NCBI GenBank assembly: GCA_027596075.1
Contig: JADGJC010000220.1
Location: 1 to 64,000, forward strand
Source: Rhizophlyctis rosea
Taxonomy: Eukaryota > Chytridiomycota > Chytridiomycetes > Rhizophlyctidales > Rhizophlyctidaceae
DNA length: 64,000 bases
Reading direction: 5' to 3'
Positions within the stretch are counted from its first letter, which is position 1; every line of letters starts with the position of its first letter. The notes beneath the pieces were generated by a model. The model was not told where the DNA came from and searched no databases. It saw only the letters and a program-made list of their open reading frames with translations. Position numbers and translations under genes: made by a program. Below, piece by piece: positions 24,131 through 35,639 of this stretch.

Positions 24131-24974
24131 GTCGATTTGGAAGGTCGTGCCAAAAGGAGCTGCAAGAGATCTGGACAAAATTGTGTTGTGCGGTCTGGGT
24201 TGAGATGATGAGCCTTCGACGTTATGTTCGACCACAAGTGGGTGTTATCGTCTTGAAGGTTACACTGGTTGATTGCGTGCTGATGACTTGGTTGCTGACT
24301 GATTGAATTGCAGACAGGGTTTGAAAATGTCGCAAACATCTGCAAACATCTTGATCTTGTGTGGAATTTTGACCGCATCAGAGCACGTGATTGTTATGTA
24401 ATCGATGTCGCGTGACAAGGTTTGATGGTTGTGGATGTACCAACCTTATTACAAATCATCCGGAATGCGGAACGAACTCCAGAAGTCAAAACGGGCGAAG
24501 GGGATTCCACTTCTCCCGACTTTTCCATCCCTGGCGTCCCTTTTCGGATTTTAGGGAAGAACGTCGGGAGTTCCAGTCACTACAATTTCAAAAAGGAAGG
24601 GCCCCAAAGGCAGGTAATATTATGAGCTTGTTGCGTGACATCCTGGGTATATCGCCCACTCGAACACTTCGAATTAACCGAACTACTGAATTGGCGTCCG
24701 TTTCGCTTGTTCCTACGACACTACCGTTTCATCCTCAAGCAAGATTCTTCTCATTGTTCATACCTTCTGACAGTACGAATCCGAACCAGGATTCTTCTCA
24801 TTGTTCATACCTTCTGACAGTACGAATCCGAACCAGGATTCTTCTCATCGTACATACCATCTAACAGCACGAATCCGAACCATATGAAGAATGCTGAACA
24901 AGGTCGGGTCCAGTTGCGCTCTTAATTGTGTAACACTCTTGCCGACTCACCCATCCTTTCCAACAGGCCGCGTC
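24131..24974. other. Divergent intergenic region
   Basis: Promoter region of the SP-RING gene (-) and the repeat-protein gene (+). It contains the 47-bp tandem repeat listed separately. Confidence 0.45.
24743..24883. repeat. 47-bp tandem repeat, three copies
   Basis: Units start at 24743, 24790 and 24837, each opening GATTCTTCTCAT and closing GAATCCGAACCA. Copies one and two are nearly identical; copy three has a handful of substitutions. The array ends about 90 bp before the start of the next gene. Confidence 0.92.
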
Positions 24975-26186
24975 ATGCCCGTTCCTCTGGAAGTTCTTTA
25001 TCAAATCCTGAGTTACGGAACCTTACTCAAGACCCCAGAACCTGCCTTCCTTGTCGGAGTTCTTCTTGCCGCTCGCTTTGCGTATACCGACCTACGTGAT
25101 CAAGCCATCCCTCTCCTCCCTTCTGCCACCCCGGAACAAGCTGCTAGGAAAGGTCAAGTGGAGCTGCTTGACTGGTGGTTGCAACGACCAGACAAGCGGT
25201 TGCAGCATTGCTCAGTCAAGACACATAAGATCGTTGACTTGGCAAGCGGGAATGGACATGTGGCGGTACTCCGATGGTGGAATAGCCTTGAACTTGACTT
25301 GCCTTGGACTGCGGACAGCCTGGACCATGCTAGTGCAAATGGGCATTTGGACGTGTTGGAGTGGTGGAGGCGTAGCAGCTTACCACTTTCCTGGTCCGTG
25401 AAGGCCATGGATGGCGCAAGTGAGCTTGGGCGGGTTGATGTCCTACAATGGTGGAAGGGAAGCGGGTTGGAGCTGAGGTACAGCGCCAACAGCAGATATT
25501 TGGCATGTGAGAGGGGACATGTTGCTGTACTGGACTGGTGGGAGAATAGCGGGCTTAAGATAGAATGTACAGATGTAGCAATGTGTGCGAGCAGAGCCGG
25601 GCAGATTGGGGTATTGGAGTGGTGGAAAAAGAAATTAGGGCGATCGAATAGCGATTTGGAGTACTCGGAGAGAGTGATGGATTGTGCTAGTGAGTGTGGA
25701 GAAATGGAGGTACTGGAGTGGTGGAGACAGAGTGGACTACCTTTTAAGTATACTGAAGACTCAATGAATCGGGCGTCCAAGTGTGGTCATGTTGCGGTTC
25801 TGGAGTGGTGGAGGCGGAGCGGACTGCCTTTAAAATACTCTTCGGAAGCTATGGACTATGCAAGCAAAGGAGGGCACATGAAAGTGTTGGAGTGGTGGAA
25901 AGGGAGTGGGTTGAGATTGAAGTATTCGGCATTAGCGATGGATTGGGCAAGTACGAATGGCCATGTTGAAGTCCTTGATTGGTGGAGGGATAGTAGGCTG
26001 CCTTTGCGGTGGACGGGAGATCTTTCGGATGCGGCGATGCTGGTGTGGAGGCGGTTCTGGGCGGCAGAAGTTACGAAGTGGTGGGAGGAGCACGAGCGGA
26101 TTTTAGAAGGGCGGCGAAGGCGGAAACGACGTGTTTCGGGATGGGTACGGCGAGTGCATGTGCAGATGGCGAACTTGTTGCGGTGA
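24975..26186 (+). CDS. Ankyrin-like WW-motif repeat protein
   Basis: One exon from the ATG at 24975, 403 aa. The N-terminal 60 residues (PLEVLYQILSYGTLL) resemble an F-box-like helix. About ten tandem repeats of roughly 29 residues follow, with consensus ASxxGHVxVLEWWxxSGLPLKYSxxAMDx. These are the ankyrin-like repeats that chytrid genomes carry in large families. One repeat (NSDLEYSERVMDCAS) carries a four-residue insertion. The C-terminus is basic. The role is probably protein binding, perhaps as a ubiquitin-ligase adaptor if the F-box reading is right. The function is otherwise unknown. Confidence 0.85.
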   Translation: MPVPLEVLYQILSYGTLLKTPEPAFLVGVLLAARFAYTDLRDQAIPLLPSATPEQAARKGQVELLDWWLQRPDKRLQHCSVKTHKIVDLASGNGHVAVLRWWNSLELDLPWTADSLDHASANGHLDVLEWWRRSSLPLSWSVKAMDGASELGRVDVLQWWKGSGLELRYSANSRYLACERGHVAVLDWWENSGLKIECTDVAMCASRAGQIGVLEWWKKKLGRSNSDLEYSERVMDCASECGEMEVLEWWRQSGLPFKYTEDSMNRASKCGHVAVLEWWRRSGLPLKYSSEAMDYASKGGHMKVLEWWKGSGLRLKYSALAMDWASTNGHVEVLDWWRDSRLPLRWTGDLSDAAMLVWRRFWAAEVTKWWEEHERILEGRRRRKRRVSGWVRRVHVQMANLLR

Positions 26187-27136
26187 TTTGGTGTGCGGTG
26201 CACAACGGCGACATGGATCATTTCCCCCTAAAGGGCTGTAGTGATAAGACAATGTCCCTCTCACAAGACACGGACTTCATGACTGGAACGTTCTGATAAG
26301 ACGCGGTAGATAGATTGATTTTTGTATATACATTTGTAGAGCCTCTTAGATAAGGTATGATTTGCAACACGTGCAAATCCATACACACTCACTGTCTCTC
26401 CAATATGAATATTTCATGGCTTTATCACTGTCATCTTTCCCGCGGTGAGGACACGGGCCACATGGCCCGGTTTCCCAAGTCAATGGTGGCACGGACCTGC
26501 TACGGGGGCACTGTCACTGTTTGGGCTGTGTGGCTTGGCTGTGTATATATTCCCATTGCAGACTGGGAGTGTTGATAGTCTTCCTCTCCATCGCCTCACA
26601 CGTCCTCGCATCCATCCAGCGACGGTCCATCGGCACACATCCATCCATCCATCCCCGTAACAGGTCGGTATCATCAAATCCCATTATAACCGTTATCCGC
26701 TCCTTCACCCGCCATCAAAGCGATGGTTCCAACGCCCGAAAGGGTCAATAGGTCGTAACAGGTCTCTCGATTCCCACACCATGGGCCCCATTCCGACATT
26801 CAGCAAAGTTTCCCGGACCAGACTGCCCAGACGACCGAGTGTTCCCCTCTCAACCACCTAAACCAAACTCAGCACCACACTGCCTCTTGAATCGTCTCTG
26901 TTGTCTTCCAGTTGTGGGAGACCAGAGTCGACACTCATGATGGGCAGTCCCAATGTTTCCGGACGGCTTTTCTCAGCGTCAAAAAACGGGGGTTCCTAGG
27001 AATCGCAGAGACCAGCGACACTCCTATTGGAACTATGGGTTTGAGGACGGATTGAGCGGGAGCATTTTCGTCATTGAAATATTGTGTTGATCTTGCTGAC
27101 TTTCGATTTTGGACTTGACTTTCTCAGTAATTCAAA
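26187..27136. other. Intergenic, upstream of uS8
   Basis: No coding signature. It contains a TATATAT at 26544-26550, a CCAT microsatellite at 26641-26655, and pyrimidine-rich stretches expected of a ribosomal-protein promoter and 5' leader. Confidence 0.5.
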
Positions 27137-27931
27137 ATGGTTCGCATCTCCGTCCTCAACGACTGCCTCAAGAGCATCGTCAACGCCGAGAAGAAGGGCA
27201 AGCGCCAAGTCCTCGTCCGCCCCTCTTCCAAGGTCATCGTCAAGTTCCTCTCTGTCATGCAACGTCACGGTGAGTATTGAGTTGGATTCGTATGTTTTGG
27301 TGTTGTGGAATGGGAGAATATGTGGGTTATAGTTAGAAAGCGGGAGCAGGGATATGTGCGCCGGAATGGGGAAAACCTCGAAGTTATAACTGGACGTTGT
27401 CGGACGGTCGTCGTCGCTATTTTTAGCTCGACATTCGTTTTTTAAGACTTCGATATAGCAATCGCATCGTCTTACAACCGCATCCATCTTTACAATGTGG
27501 ATGCGGCTTTAAAGCGTTGGAACACTTTCTGATAGAGATGGGCTGAAACCCGTCTGATTTTTTTGGAATTTTCATATGCTAAATGACATCTTTGATGATG
27601 TCAGGTTACATTGGCGAGTTCGAGATCATTGACGACCACCGCTCCGGCAAGATCGTCATCCAGCTCGTCGGCCGTATCAACAAGTGCGGTGTCATCTCCC
27701 CCCGCTTCAACGTCAAGCAAAAGGACATTGAGAACTGGATCAACAACCTCCTCCCCTCCCGTCAATTCGGTTACATTGTCGTACGTATCTTTGTTCGCAA
27801 TCATTTTGTCTGTTCCATCTCGGTATTTACATGGCATTTTTCTCTAGTTGACCACCTCTGCCGGTATCATGGACCACGAGGAGGCCCGTCGCAAGAAGAC
27901 CGGTGGCAAGATCCTCGGTTTCTTCTACTAA
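27137..27931 (+). CDS. RPS22: 40S ribosomal protein uS8 (S22/S15a)
   Basis: Three exons, 27137-27269, 27605-27780 and 27848-27931; 130 aa, exactly the family length. It binds 18S rRNA helices 20-22 in the small subunit. Hallmarks are [55 protein letters not shown] and the C-terminal [20 protein letters not shown]. The first intron is 335 bp, unusually long for this locus; I looked for box C/D or H/ACA snoRNA signals in it and found none convincing. Confidence 0.98.
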
Positions 27932-28302
27932 GCGCTCAAATGCTTAGCCCCTCCACCATTTTGATCGGAGCTGATAAGGATGTGACGGATATGTCGTTTG
28001 TATATTACACTTATGTTCATTTTGTGTAAGATTTACAATATAAGTCCCACGCCGTCGTCTGACCATATGCTTGTGTTGTGTTGTTTGCTATTGGATGGTT
28101 TGTTATGACTATGTGATGTGTGCTTGGCCAAGGTTTCCAAAAACCTTCCGCAAATGATTTGATCGAATCGAGAATGATCGGACTTCATGAGGGTCGTCTT
28201 GTCGGAGGGTGTTGTCAAACGCTTAATATAAATCCATTTTGATCCTTCATAAAACCTAACCCATCACTTCAACCGAGAGGCACACGTAAACGCGTATTGA
28301 CC

Positions 28303-28983
28303 ATGGCTGACTTCATCCTATCCGGAAAAGCGGACGACCCGCAGTTTGCTCGTGTGCGTAAGGAATAGCGTTGGGTTTCCAGCATGTCCTCGATTTTGGT
28401 TGGTCCTCTCACACACCCCCTTCGAACAGGCAGAAATGCTAGGCCACCACCTTTCCCGCAACCTCCCAAACTTCCGCTTCGAGCCGCGGCCCGTAGCTCC
28501 GGATGAGTGGGATGAAGTTGCGAGGAAGGTGTATGTGCAGGTAGGATGTTGAACTCAGTCGTTCAGCAATATTCATGACCGTGAGCAAGACCAATCCGTC
28601 ATGTACTTTCACCTTCAGTACAATTGGGCGGACCGACCTGCACGGGATCGAAGTATCAAGGTGCCTGGTGACGCTCTGCAGCAAATGGTGTGGAGAGGGA
28701 GTGGGGAGTTGATAGGTTGGCATACTTGTGCACGAAACCTTTTATGTCTGTAATCATCACTGACGCCTATGACTGACTTTCAATCAGGAAATGCAGACGA
28801 TTTCATAAACATGGTTCGTCGCCCTTTCTGTTGTGCTCCCTTGATCTCGTTGTTCTAACGCATGTTGCTGTCCCATTTCCGCAGATGAAAGCAACATACA
28901 ATCAAGAAGTAGACATCCCTCAAGAAACGTTAGAAGCAATTGCTCGAGAGAATCTGGAGACCTTACTAGGAACTAAGAAATGA
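28303..28983 (+). CDS. MDH1B N-terminal-domain protein (stand-alone)
   Basis: Five exons: 28303-28353, 28430-28540, 28619-28715, 28788-28813, 28885-28983; phases close to 127 aa. MADFILSGKADDPQFARAEM, LSRNLPNFRFE, QMVWRGSGELIGNADDF and EAIARENLETLL align with the N-terminal domain of animal MDH1B (FVIAGRADCPYYAKTELV, LPDFRI, IIWRELLDRGGKGLLLGG, IAQENL). In animals that domain precedes a malate-dehydrogenase-like domain in a protein linked to cilia and sperm. Here the protein stops after the N-terminal part, and no dehydrogenase sequence follows. The function is unknown; a flagellar role would fit a zoosporic fungus (inference). Confidence 0.75.
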
Positions 28984-29239
28984 GTTTGGTAGATTCCTTC
29001 CCTGACTGTTATCAGAATTCCATTCAGGTAGACCATGTAGAAAAGGAAGATCACACATAATGCAAATAGAGTGTAGTCGCGTGTTTCATTCATACAGAGT
29101 TTGTGCTTGTACAGAAGAATTGAGACTCTTCCTGCATGTGCAACGAGTGCAAGTTTCTGACGCTATCAAATGGGAATATTAGCAACATGAAGCGAAGATT
29201 TGCCAACCGACATGCAGACGTACTTGTTTCAACGACTCA

Positions 29240-32046
29240 TCATCTCGACACGGAAGACGTCCCGAAGGTCGACCCACCATACACCCCAACTCGACCCGTC
29301 CCACGATGCACCCTATCAGCCTGACCCTTAGCATCAGCCGCAGCCTTGCTCAACTCCCCAACTTTCTGATTCAAATCCGTCGCACTCGCATCAAGCCACT
29401 CCAGCGACATCAAATGCTCGTTCAAGATCTTCACGATGGCATTCACAGGGTTCTCATCTTCCCCTCCGCCTTGTCCACCTTCGCCGCCTTCCTCCCCGCC
29501 GCCGCGTCCACCGCCAATGCCGCCACCACTCTGACTGCCCCGCGACGTGTTGATCTCCTTGATGATGTCGCTCAGCTCTTTGCTCATGTTGTCCAGCTGT
29601 TTGTTGAGTGTTTCCGCAAGGTTGTATGTCTTTTCGCGTTCTTCGTCTGCCGCATTCAGCCTGATCATTATGGAGCATTGCGTTACTTCTTGAGTTTCCA
29701 AAGGGCGTCGCATTCAAACAAACGTACCGGCCCATGCCTTGTAACTGCATCTGTTCGATCTGATTCTGAATCTCGACCTGATACGTATCCAGCGATTTAC
29801 CAAGTTCGTCCTGCTGTGATTCGATGTATTCCAAATTCTGTTCAATCTCCTTCTGCAGGTCGCTGGCTTGCTTGAGCTCGTCGACGAGTACGGTAATCTG
29901 AAATGCAAATGCCAATAAGTGTCTGAGATCATCTGTGCATAGTTTACAAGATGAATTCACCTTATTGCCATTCTCCAAGATGGCACGATCCCAATTCTGA
30001 ACGACAACTGCTTGACGGTGGAACTCATTGGTGTACTGAGCCAACTGAATGTTCCATTTTTTGACAATCTCCTCCAATGTTTTGTTCTTCAAATTCGGAA
30101 GACCTCCAACGGGAGCCGGTGCAGGTGTTGCGGCTGTTGAGGCAGTAGTTGACGCCGAAGTGATTGCGGGGGTAGCAGTGGTGGGTGCCGCTGTGCTGGC
30201 GCCAAATAATGCAGGTGCTGTCGAGAATTAAGCAAATTCAATTTTCGCGATAAGTAAGCGATTCTATGGCCTTCTAGCTACCGAATGTCACATACCTGGA
30301 GCTGGGGCTGAAGTCGTGGCTGCAGTGGCGGTGGTCGCTGCCTTGGTGTTGGAGCCGAACAACCCACTCGAAGGCGCGGGAGGATTAGCTTTGCCACCAA
30401 ACAACCCGCCACTTGGTGCAGCTGCAGGAGCTGGGGCTAAAACAATGTCAGACACTACATATGCTGTAATGAGGGGATGTGCTCCGTCACTTACTTCCTA
30501 GGTCAGCGATTTTCAAAGGACCAGGGGTGCCGGTGGGTGCCGTTGTTTGTTTTGCAGCAGGCACAGTCGTCAGTTTGGGTGCGGGTATGGCAAATGTCGG
30601 TGCGGCCGTGGTTGCTGTTGTTGCGGCTCCGAAACCGAAAGTCGGTTGCGACGCGGCCGTCGTTGCCGCCGCTGTTCGCGGAGCTGTCGTTGAAGCTCCT
30701 AATCCAAAGGTAGGGGGTGCTGTGGGTGCTGTCGAAGCGGCAGAAGATGGCGTGATTGTTGAGGCACCGAAGCCAAATGATGGGAGCGCTGTAGGAGCCT
30801 TGGGAGCAGTGCTGGCAGGTGCGGCAGCGCCAAATCCGAAACCTCCTGGTGCCGGGGCAGCGGTTGACGAGGGCGCAGATGTGGCTGTGGCCCCAAATGC
30901 ACCGAATCCGCTACCGGCGGCTGGAGGCGCGCTCGCAGTGGGTGCGGCCGGTCCTCCAAAGCTGAAGCCGGACGCGGGAGCGAGGGAAGCAGTTGCTGTT
31001 GTTGTCGGTGCGGACGCTGCAGGCGCGGCTGGAGCACCAAATGCCGTTCCGCCGAACGCGGGCGCACCGGAACCGCCCAATCCGAATGACGGAGCACCAA
31101 CAGGGGCGGCGGGAGCGGGAGCTGGCGCGCTTGTGCCACCGAAAAGCCCTCCGCTTGAAGGAGCTGCAGCCCCGAACAGCCCAGGAGCAGCTCCAGCAGC
31201 TGGTGTTGAACCAAAAGCAGGTGCCGCCGATGGAGTGGCGCCGAAGGCGGGTGCTGCTGAATTGGCCCCAAATCCTCCCGCAGCTGCTCCAAAGGTGGAC
31301 CCTGATCCGAATGCAGGTGCCGCTGTCGTCGCTTGGCCGCCGCCGAATGCAAGGGTTGCGCCAAAGGTCGGTGCGGCTGTTGTCGACTGGCCACCACCAA
31401 ATGCGGGTGTCGCCCCAAAAGCCGGTGCAGATGTGGTCGATTGGCTGGCCCCAAACGCAGGAGTTGCTCCAAATGCCGGTGCTGCTGTGGTTGTTTGGCT
31501 GGCCCCAAATGCAGGAGTTGCCCCAAAAGCCGGTGCGGCTGATGCTGTCCCACCGCCGCCGAACGCTGTGGTGGCTCCAAAAGCTGGCGCAGCTGTCGAC
31601 GTTTGGCCACCGCCAAACGCAGGGGTTGCTCCAAACGCTGGGGCACTGGTTTGCGTACTCGCTCCGAATCCTGATTGGCCGAAACCGGGGGCAGCAGAAG
31701 AACCAAAGGCGGGAGCAGCAGCTGCACCAAATGCGGGCGCACCCCCACCGCCAAAGGCGGTTGCACCAAAGCTTGGGGTTGTGGTTTGAGTAGTAGCAGC
31801 GGGCTGTCCGAAGCTGAATCCTGAAGTTGACGCTGCTTTATGTCAAGGATGTGTTAGGGTTTCAGGCGGATGAGTAAAGTGACGTGAAGCACTCACCCGT
31901 CGTTGCAGGAGTTCCCCCAAAAGAGAATCCAGACCCGCCCGTACCACCGGTGTTACCAAACCCACTGAACGCTATTATGTGGTAAAGTCATGGAAAGTGT
32001 TAGTAGGGTGGTGATCAGGTTGCGTGGTCGCCGTGTACTCACCCAT
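29240..32046 (-). CDS. NSP1: Nucleoporin Nup62/Nsp1 (FG nucleoporin)
   Basis: Seven exons: 32046-32043 (4 nt: ATG plus one base), 31971-31897, 31835-30495, 30436-30296, 30217-29961, 29897-29728, 29660-29240; 802 aa. Residues 1-525 are FG repeats (many [11 protein letters not shown] units, GLFG near the end), the disordered mesh of the nuclear pore. From [18 protein letters not shown] the Nsp1_C coiled coil begins, continuing through [50 protein letters not shown] and [20 protein letters not shown]. It pairs with Nup54/Nup58 and Nup82-type partners. Oddities: a 28-residue Gly/Glu-rich insertion interrupts the last coiled coil, and the first coding exon is four bases long. Confidence 0.95.
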
Positions 32047-32586
32047 GACGCAAATTGGATTTTTGGTCAAAGTGGTTCACTCTCGTTATATGTTGGAAAT
32101 CCTTTGTTGGCAGACCAAACTCAGTAGTGTGGTTGCAGTGAAGTCGTCTGATAACAGCTACCAGCAGATCCCCGTCGAGCAAGATGATCAAGATGAAAGT
32201 TCGTTCGCATGGGAAAAATGCAACAAGCAAAGGCGGATGCGGTTTGGAAATGGGCGGTTGCGCAGCGTGACATTCATTGTCACGGAGTTGCACACAAGCC
32301 ACATATGGCACATCACACAAGCCTCAAGTCCGGTCACTGACAGTGACAGTGACAGTGACCATAGCAGCCGATTTTGGCAATGTAATTTCCTCAACCCAAA
32401 TCCCACAATCCATTTCAAAAAAAAAAAAACAAGCAATCTAGCAAATACCCTACATATACCACGTTGGAAAGTGTTACATATCCCCCTCTCCATATCCAGT
32501 GTAATATCCTTGGCTTCGACCAAACTACCTAAATATCTCCAAATTCTCTCTCCGCAGCAAACCCGTTCCGCCTCAATCATTACCCT
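32047..32586. other. Intergenic
   Basis: Promoter of NSP1 and 3' flank of the cyclin gene. It contains a GACAGT microsatellite (about 32338-32360) and a run of about twelve A near 32416. Confidence 0.45.
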
Positions 32587-35264
32587 TTATCCCATACCCT
32601 TATCGCACTGGTCCCAAACCTGCATCTGTAATAAAACAAATCAGCTGCACCGCTCCTCTACCAATAGCATAACTCTGACGCATACCATATCATTGAGCGT
32701 CCGGGAAGCTTTGGGTTGGTGGTCAATGACATCCGGGACTTCAGCTCCACCCACTGGGTCACCCTCAGAAGCAGGCTGTGCATCACTAGACGCGTCGCTG
32801 ACGGCCTCGGCTTCCATAATATCCTGGACCCAAGCGATACAATCCCTCAATTGGGCAATGGAGTAGGACGTGATCAATTCAGTGAATTTCTCTGCCAGAG
32901 CCGTAGAGCTGTGAGTTGTTGCGCTTCATGGTCCAAACGTTTTTCATCATCCGGCACATACCTTCACCTCTCCCATACGTCAAATGAAACACCGAAGCAG
33001 CCAATACACCATTGCGGAACTTCACCGAAGCATAATCAGTCACAGCATCATCCAGTCTTTGTGCCGCTTCCGCAAAGTCTTGACCATGGAACTGACGCCT
33101 CATGATGTGGTGAGCATCTTCGCACTGGGCCGGCGATTTACCAGCTTGCATGTCCAGCACCCTTTGGTACAATGCAGCTTGCTGGAAGTAACGCAAGAGG
33201 TAGTCGTTGGCGTTCGGGATGGCGACGTCCCAGTCCAACCACTGGAATCTTGGTCAATTTGGACTATGTTTGGTGTTTCGTAAAAGACTCAATACCTTCA
33301 AGAGCTTTGCCTCGTACTTAAGCACCAAGTTCTTGGCCTGCTGGATAATATGGTGTCTTGTACAGTTGTCCATGTCATCTTCCGCCACGAATTCTACCAA
33401 GTAATCAAGAACGAGGGGATGTGCTTCCTGCATGCGCAGATGTTCGTCTGTTAGTTGGAAGCCAGCAACAAGTGTAGGGTATGACATACCTCCATCTTTG
33501 CAGCGATGAACAGCATAGCGGCTCCAAGCAACTGGAAAGTATCTTGCTGAATATCCGAACTCTTGCTCATGTATATATCCAAGTAGTTGACAGCAATGTG
33601 GAATGTACGACGTTGGAGACGGTGCTCGTTTGCCACCTGGAAGTTGTGAGTTGAGCCACTGAGTCAACTGCTTCGATTAGAATTATCAAGAGAGGTAAAC
33701 TTACATCATTCATCCAGTTGATAAGGATCCATCGATATTGCTGATTGAGTCGCGGGTGCTTAAGGAGCCAGTCTCCGCGGCGATGCTTCATCATGACAGT
33801 TTCCCTCTCGTCATCGCAGTCCCATTGTTCAAATACAATATCAATGTCGGCCACCTACATAAGATACCACAGCAGCTTGAGCGAATGTATCAGTCATCGT
33901 GTTAGGCGATGAGACCTACCTCCTGCAAAGCACTCAAATGCTCACGCAGAACTGGCCGCATCTCAGTGCCAGGTTTGATATCCAAAGCTCGAAGATGGAA
34001 ATCTACGACCCGCGCTGGCACAGGGGACGAAGTGGCCGAGTCTTCTCCGTATCGCGGCGACGTCGAGCGGGACTCTTGGGCTCTAACTGGCGTGTGGGGA
34101 CGCGAGGACGAACGAAGTTCCAGGAGCTTGGGAGAGGATCCGAACGAGGGGCTTAGACCGAATTTGAATGGTATGTCGTGAAGGCCTGGGGTTGGCGGTA
34201 TGGTTCCCATGGTACTTGCATTGCGGACATTCGGGGACATGCCGGTGATGGGGGTTTGGACCCGGGGTGTGTGGATGGGCTTGACGTTTTCGGTGTCGAA
34301 GAAGTCGTCGTCGTCGTCCGGGGGCGAGAGGCTGTGCGATGTGGGGTCTTCGTCGTAGAGGGAGTCTTCATCGCACCAGAGGGGGTCTTCTTGGGAGGTG
34401 TCACTTGTTGTTTCCTCATCGGAGTTGATGGACGATGAGAAGGATGTGGAGGCTTCGTCGATTTCAGCTGTCTCGGCGGTGAAGTACGAATCTCGGGATT
34501 CATCCCCATCGCTGGAGGGAGTGAAGGGCGTGGGTAGAGGGTCAGGGCCTTGTGCGGCGCACGGTGTGGAGTTCTCGGACAGCCGGAGAGAAGGAAGGGT
34601 GATTTTGGGAGCTTCGTTCTCGCTAGAGTCCGACGAGGATATTGCTGGATTCGGTACAGTCAACATTCATGTGAATGTGGAGATGTCGAAACAGATCTTA
34701 CTCACTGTAATCATCATTGCGAAGTTTCTTCCGTGCTGGCTGTTCTGATTCATCAACTGCTCTGTGTTTCCGCTTCTTTGCGTTGATGTGTTTGTCTTCA
34801 GTTCGAGGACTTGACTTTTTCTCCCATTTCTTCGGGAAGGTGAATGGGATTGGCTCCAGAGGAAGATGGCGTTCACCGAGGACTATCCTCATGTCCTGCG
34901 GTGTTCGTTCTTGCAATGGTGAACTGGAGGCGGGGGTCATTTGTTGTTTCGAGTAGGGCTATAAGGAATGTTGTCAGATTGTTGATCTATCAGGTAACAA
35001 TTCTCACCGCATGCTTACCATGGTGGTATTGGCTCCATATCTTCCTGAACGTCGCTTATTCCTGGCTTTCTTGGCCAGCACGTGTTGGTGATAGTCATCG
35101 TCTGATACCGGTGTGATTCGGGCAAAGGCTTCGCTTCTGGAAAGGTGGAAACGAACGGGAAGAAGTTTGAGACGCGTCATTCAACTTGTGTGACCATCTT
35201 AGGTGATGGGTCATGTCCGAATCTTATGGACATGATGATATTTACTTACTCATCTCCAAGCATT
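32587..35264 (-). CDS. Cyclin (E/A-like G1/S type) with long disordered N-terminus
   Basis: Ten exons from 35264: 35264-35251, 35136-35019, 34958-34706, 34644-33920, 33854-33705, 33636-33490, 33427-33296, 33241-32962, 32891-32686, 32625-32587; 687 aa. The cyclin box lies at about residues 385-520: YRWILINWMNDVANEHRLQR, HIAVNYLDIYM and LGAAMLFIAAKMEEAHPL. The second fold carries FRNGVLAASVFHLTYG, as in cyclins E and A. The first 370 residues are disordered, with a basic patch (AKKRKHRAV, ARKKLRNDD; probable nuclear signal) and several TP/SP sites (TPFTP, HTPRVQTP, RPHTPVR) likely phosphorylated by CDKs. The start is uncertain: the frame continues upstream (GSRNRESFGIACK) to an acceptor-like site near 35301, so a short 5' exon may exist. 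It would activate a CDK at G1/S. Confidence 0.85.
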
Positions 35265-35639
35265 TTACAAGCGATGCCAAAGCTTTCGCGATTGCGGGAG
35301 CCTACGATATAAACGAAAGAGAGGTTATGCACTGATGACGATGGGACACGATACTGATTGCTCAAACTTGCACTGATGGGTCAGGCATCTCGGTGAACCT
35401 ACCTGGACTGAGTGATGGAACGGAAAGGTTTGGGTGAACAAGCCCAGGCATACAAGCGGGAAGCTGCTGGCAGTCAGAGCATCTCGTCAACAAGGGAGCA
35501 CGGTGAAAGTGAAAGTATGCAGTTGCTGCAGGAGAAGACTCACCAAAAAAACAGTGGGAACACGCAAGGAGGCAAAACAAACCAGACTCCAAGTTTAAGA
35601 GTTTCCCAACGCTCAGACCAGCAAAGCGACGTAGCGTAT

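Noticed and set aside
24743..24883. CRISPR-like array
   Set aside because: The 47-bp units are contiguous with no spacers; it is a simple tandem repeat in a eukaryote.
27270..27604. Possible snoRNA in the long uS8 intron (TGATGAT and CTGA boxes)
   Set aside because: Boxes occur in the wrong order and lack a terminal stem.
30479..31789. 436-residue plus-strand open frame rich in Pro, Asn and Ala
   Set aside because: It is the antisense of the NSP1 FG repeats; the GC-rich repeat keeps several frames open. The minus strand has the FG motif and splice sites.
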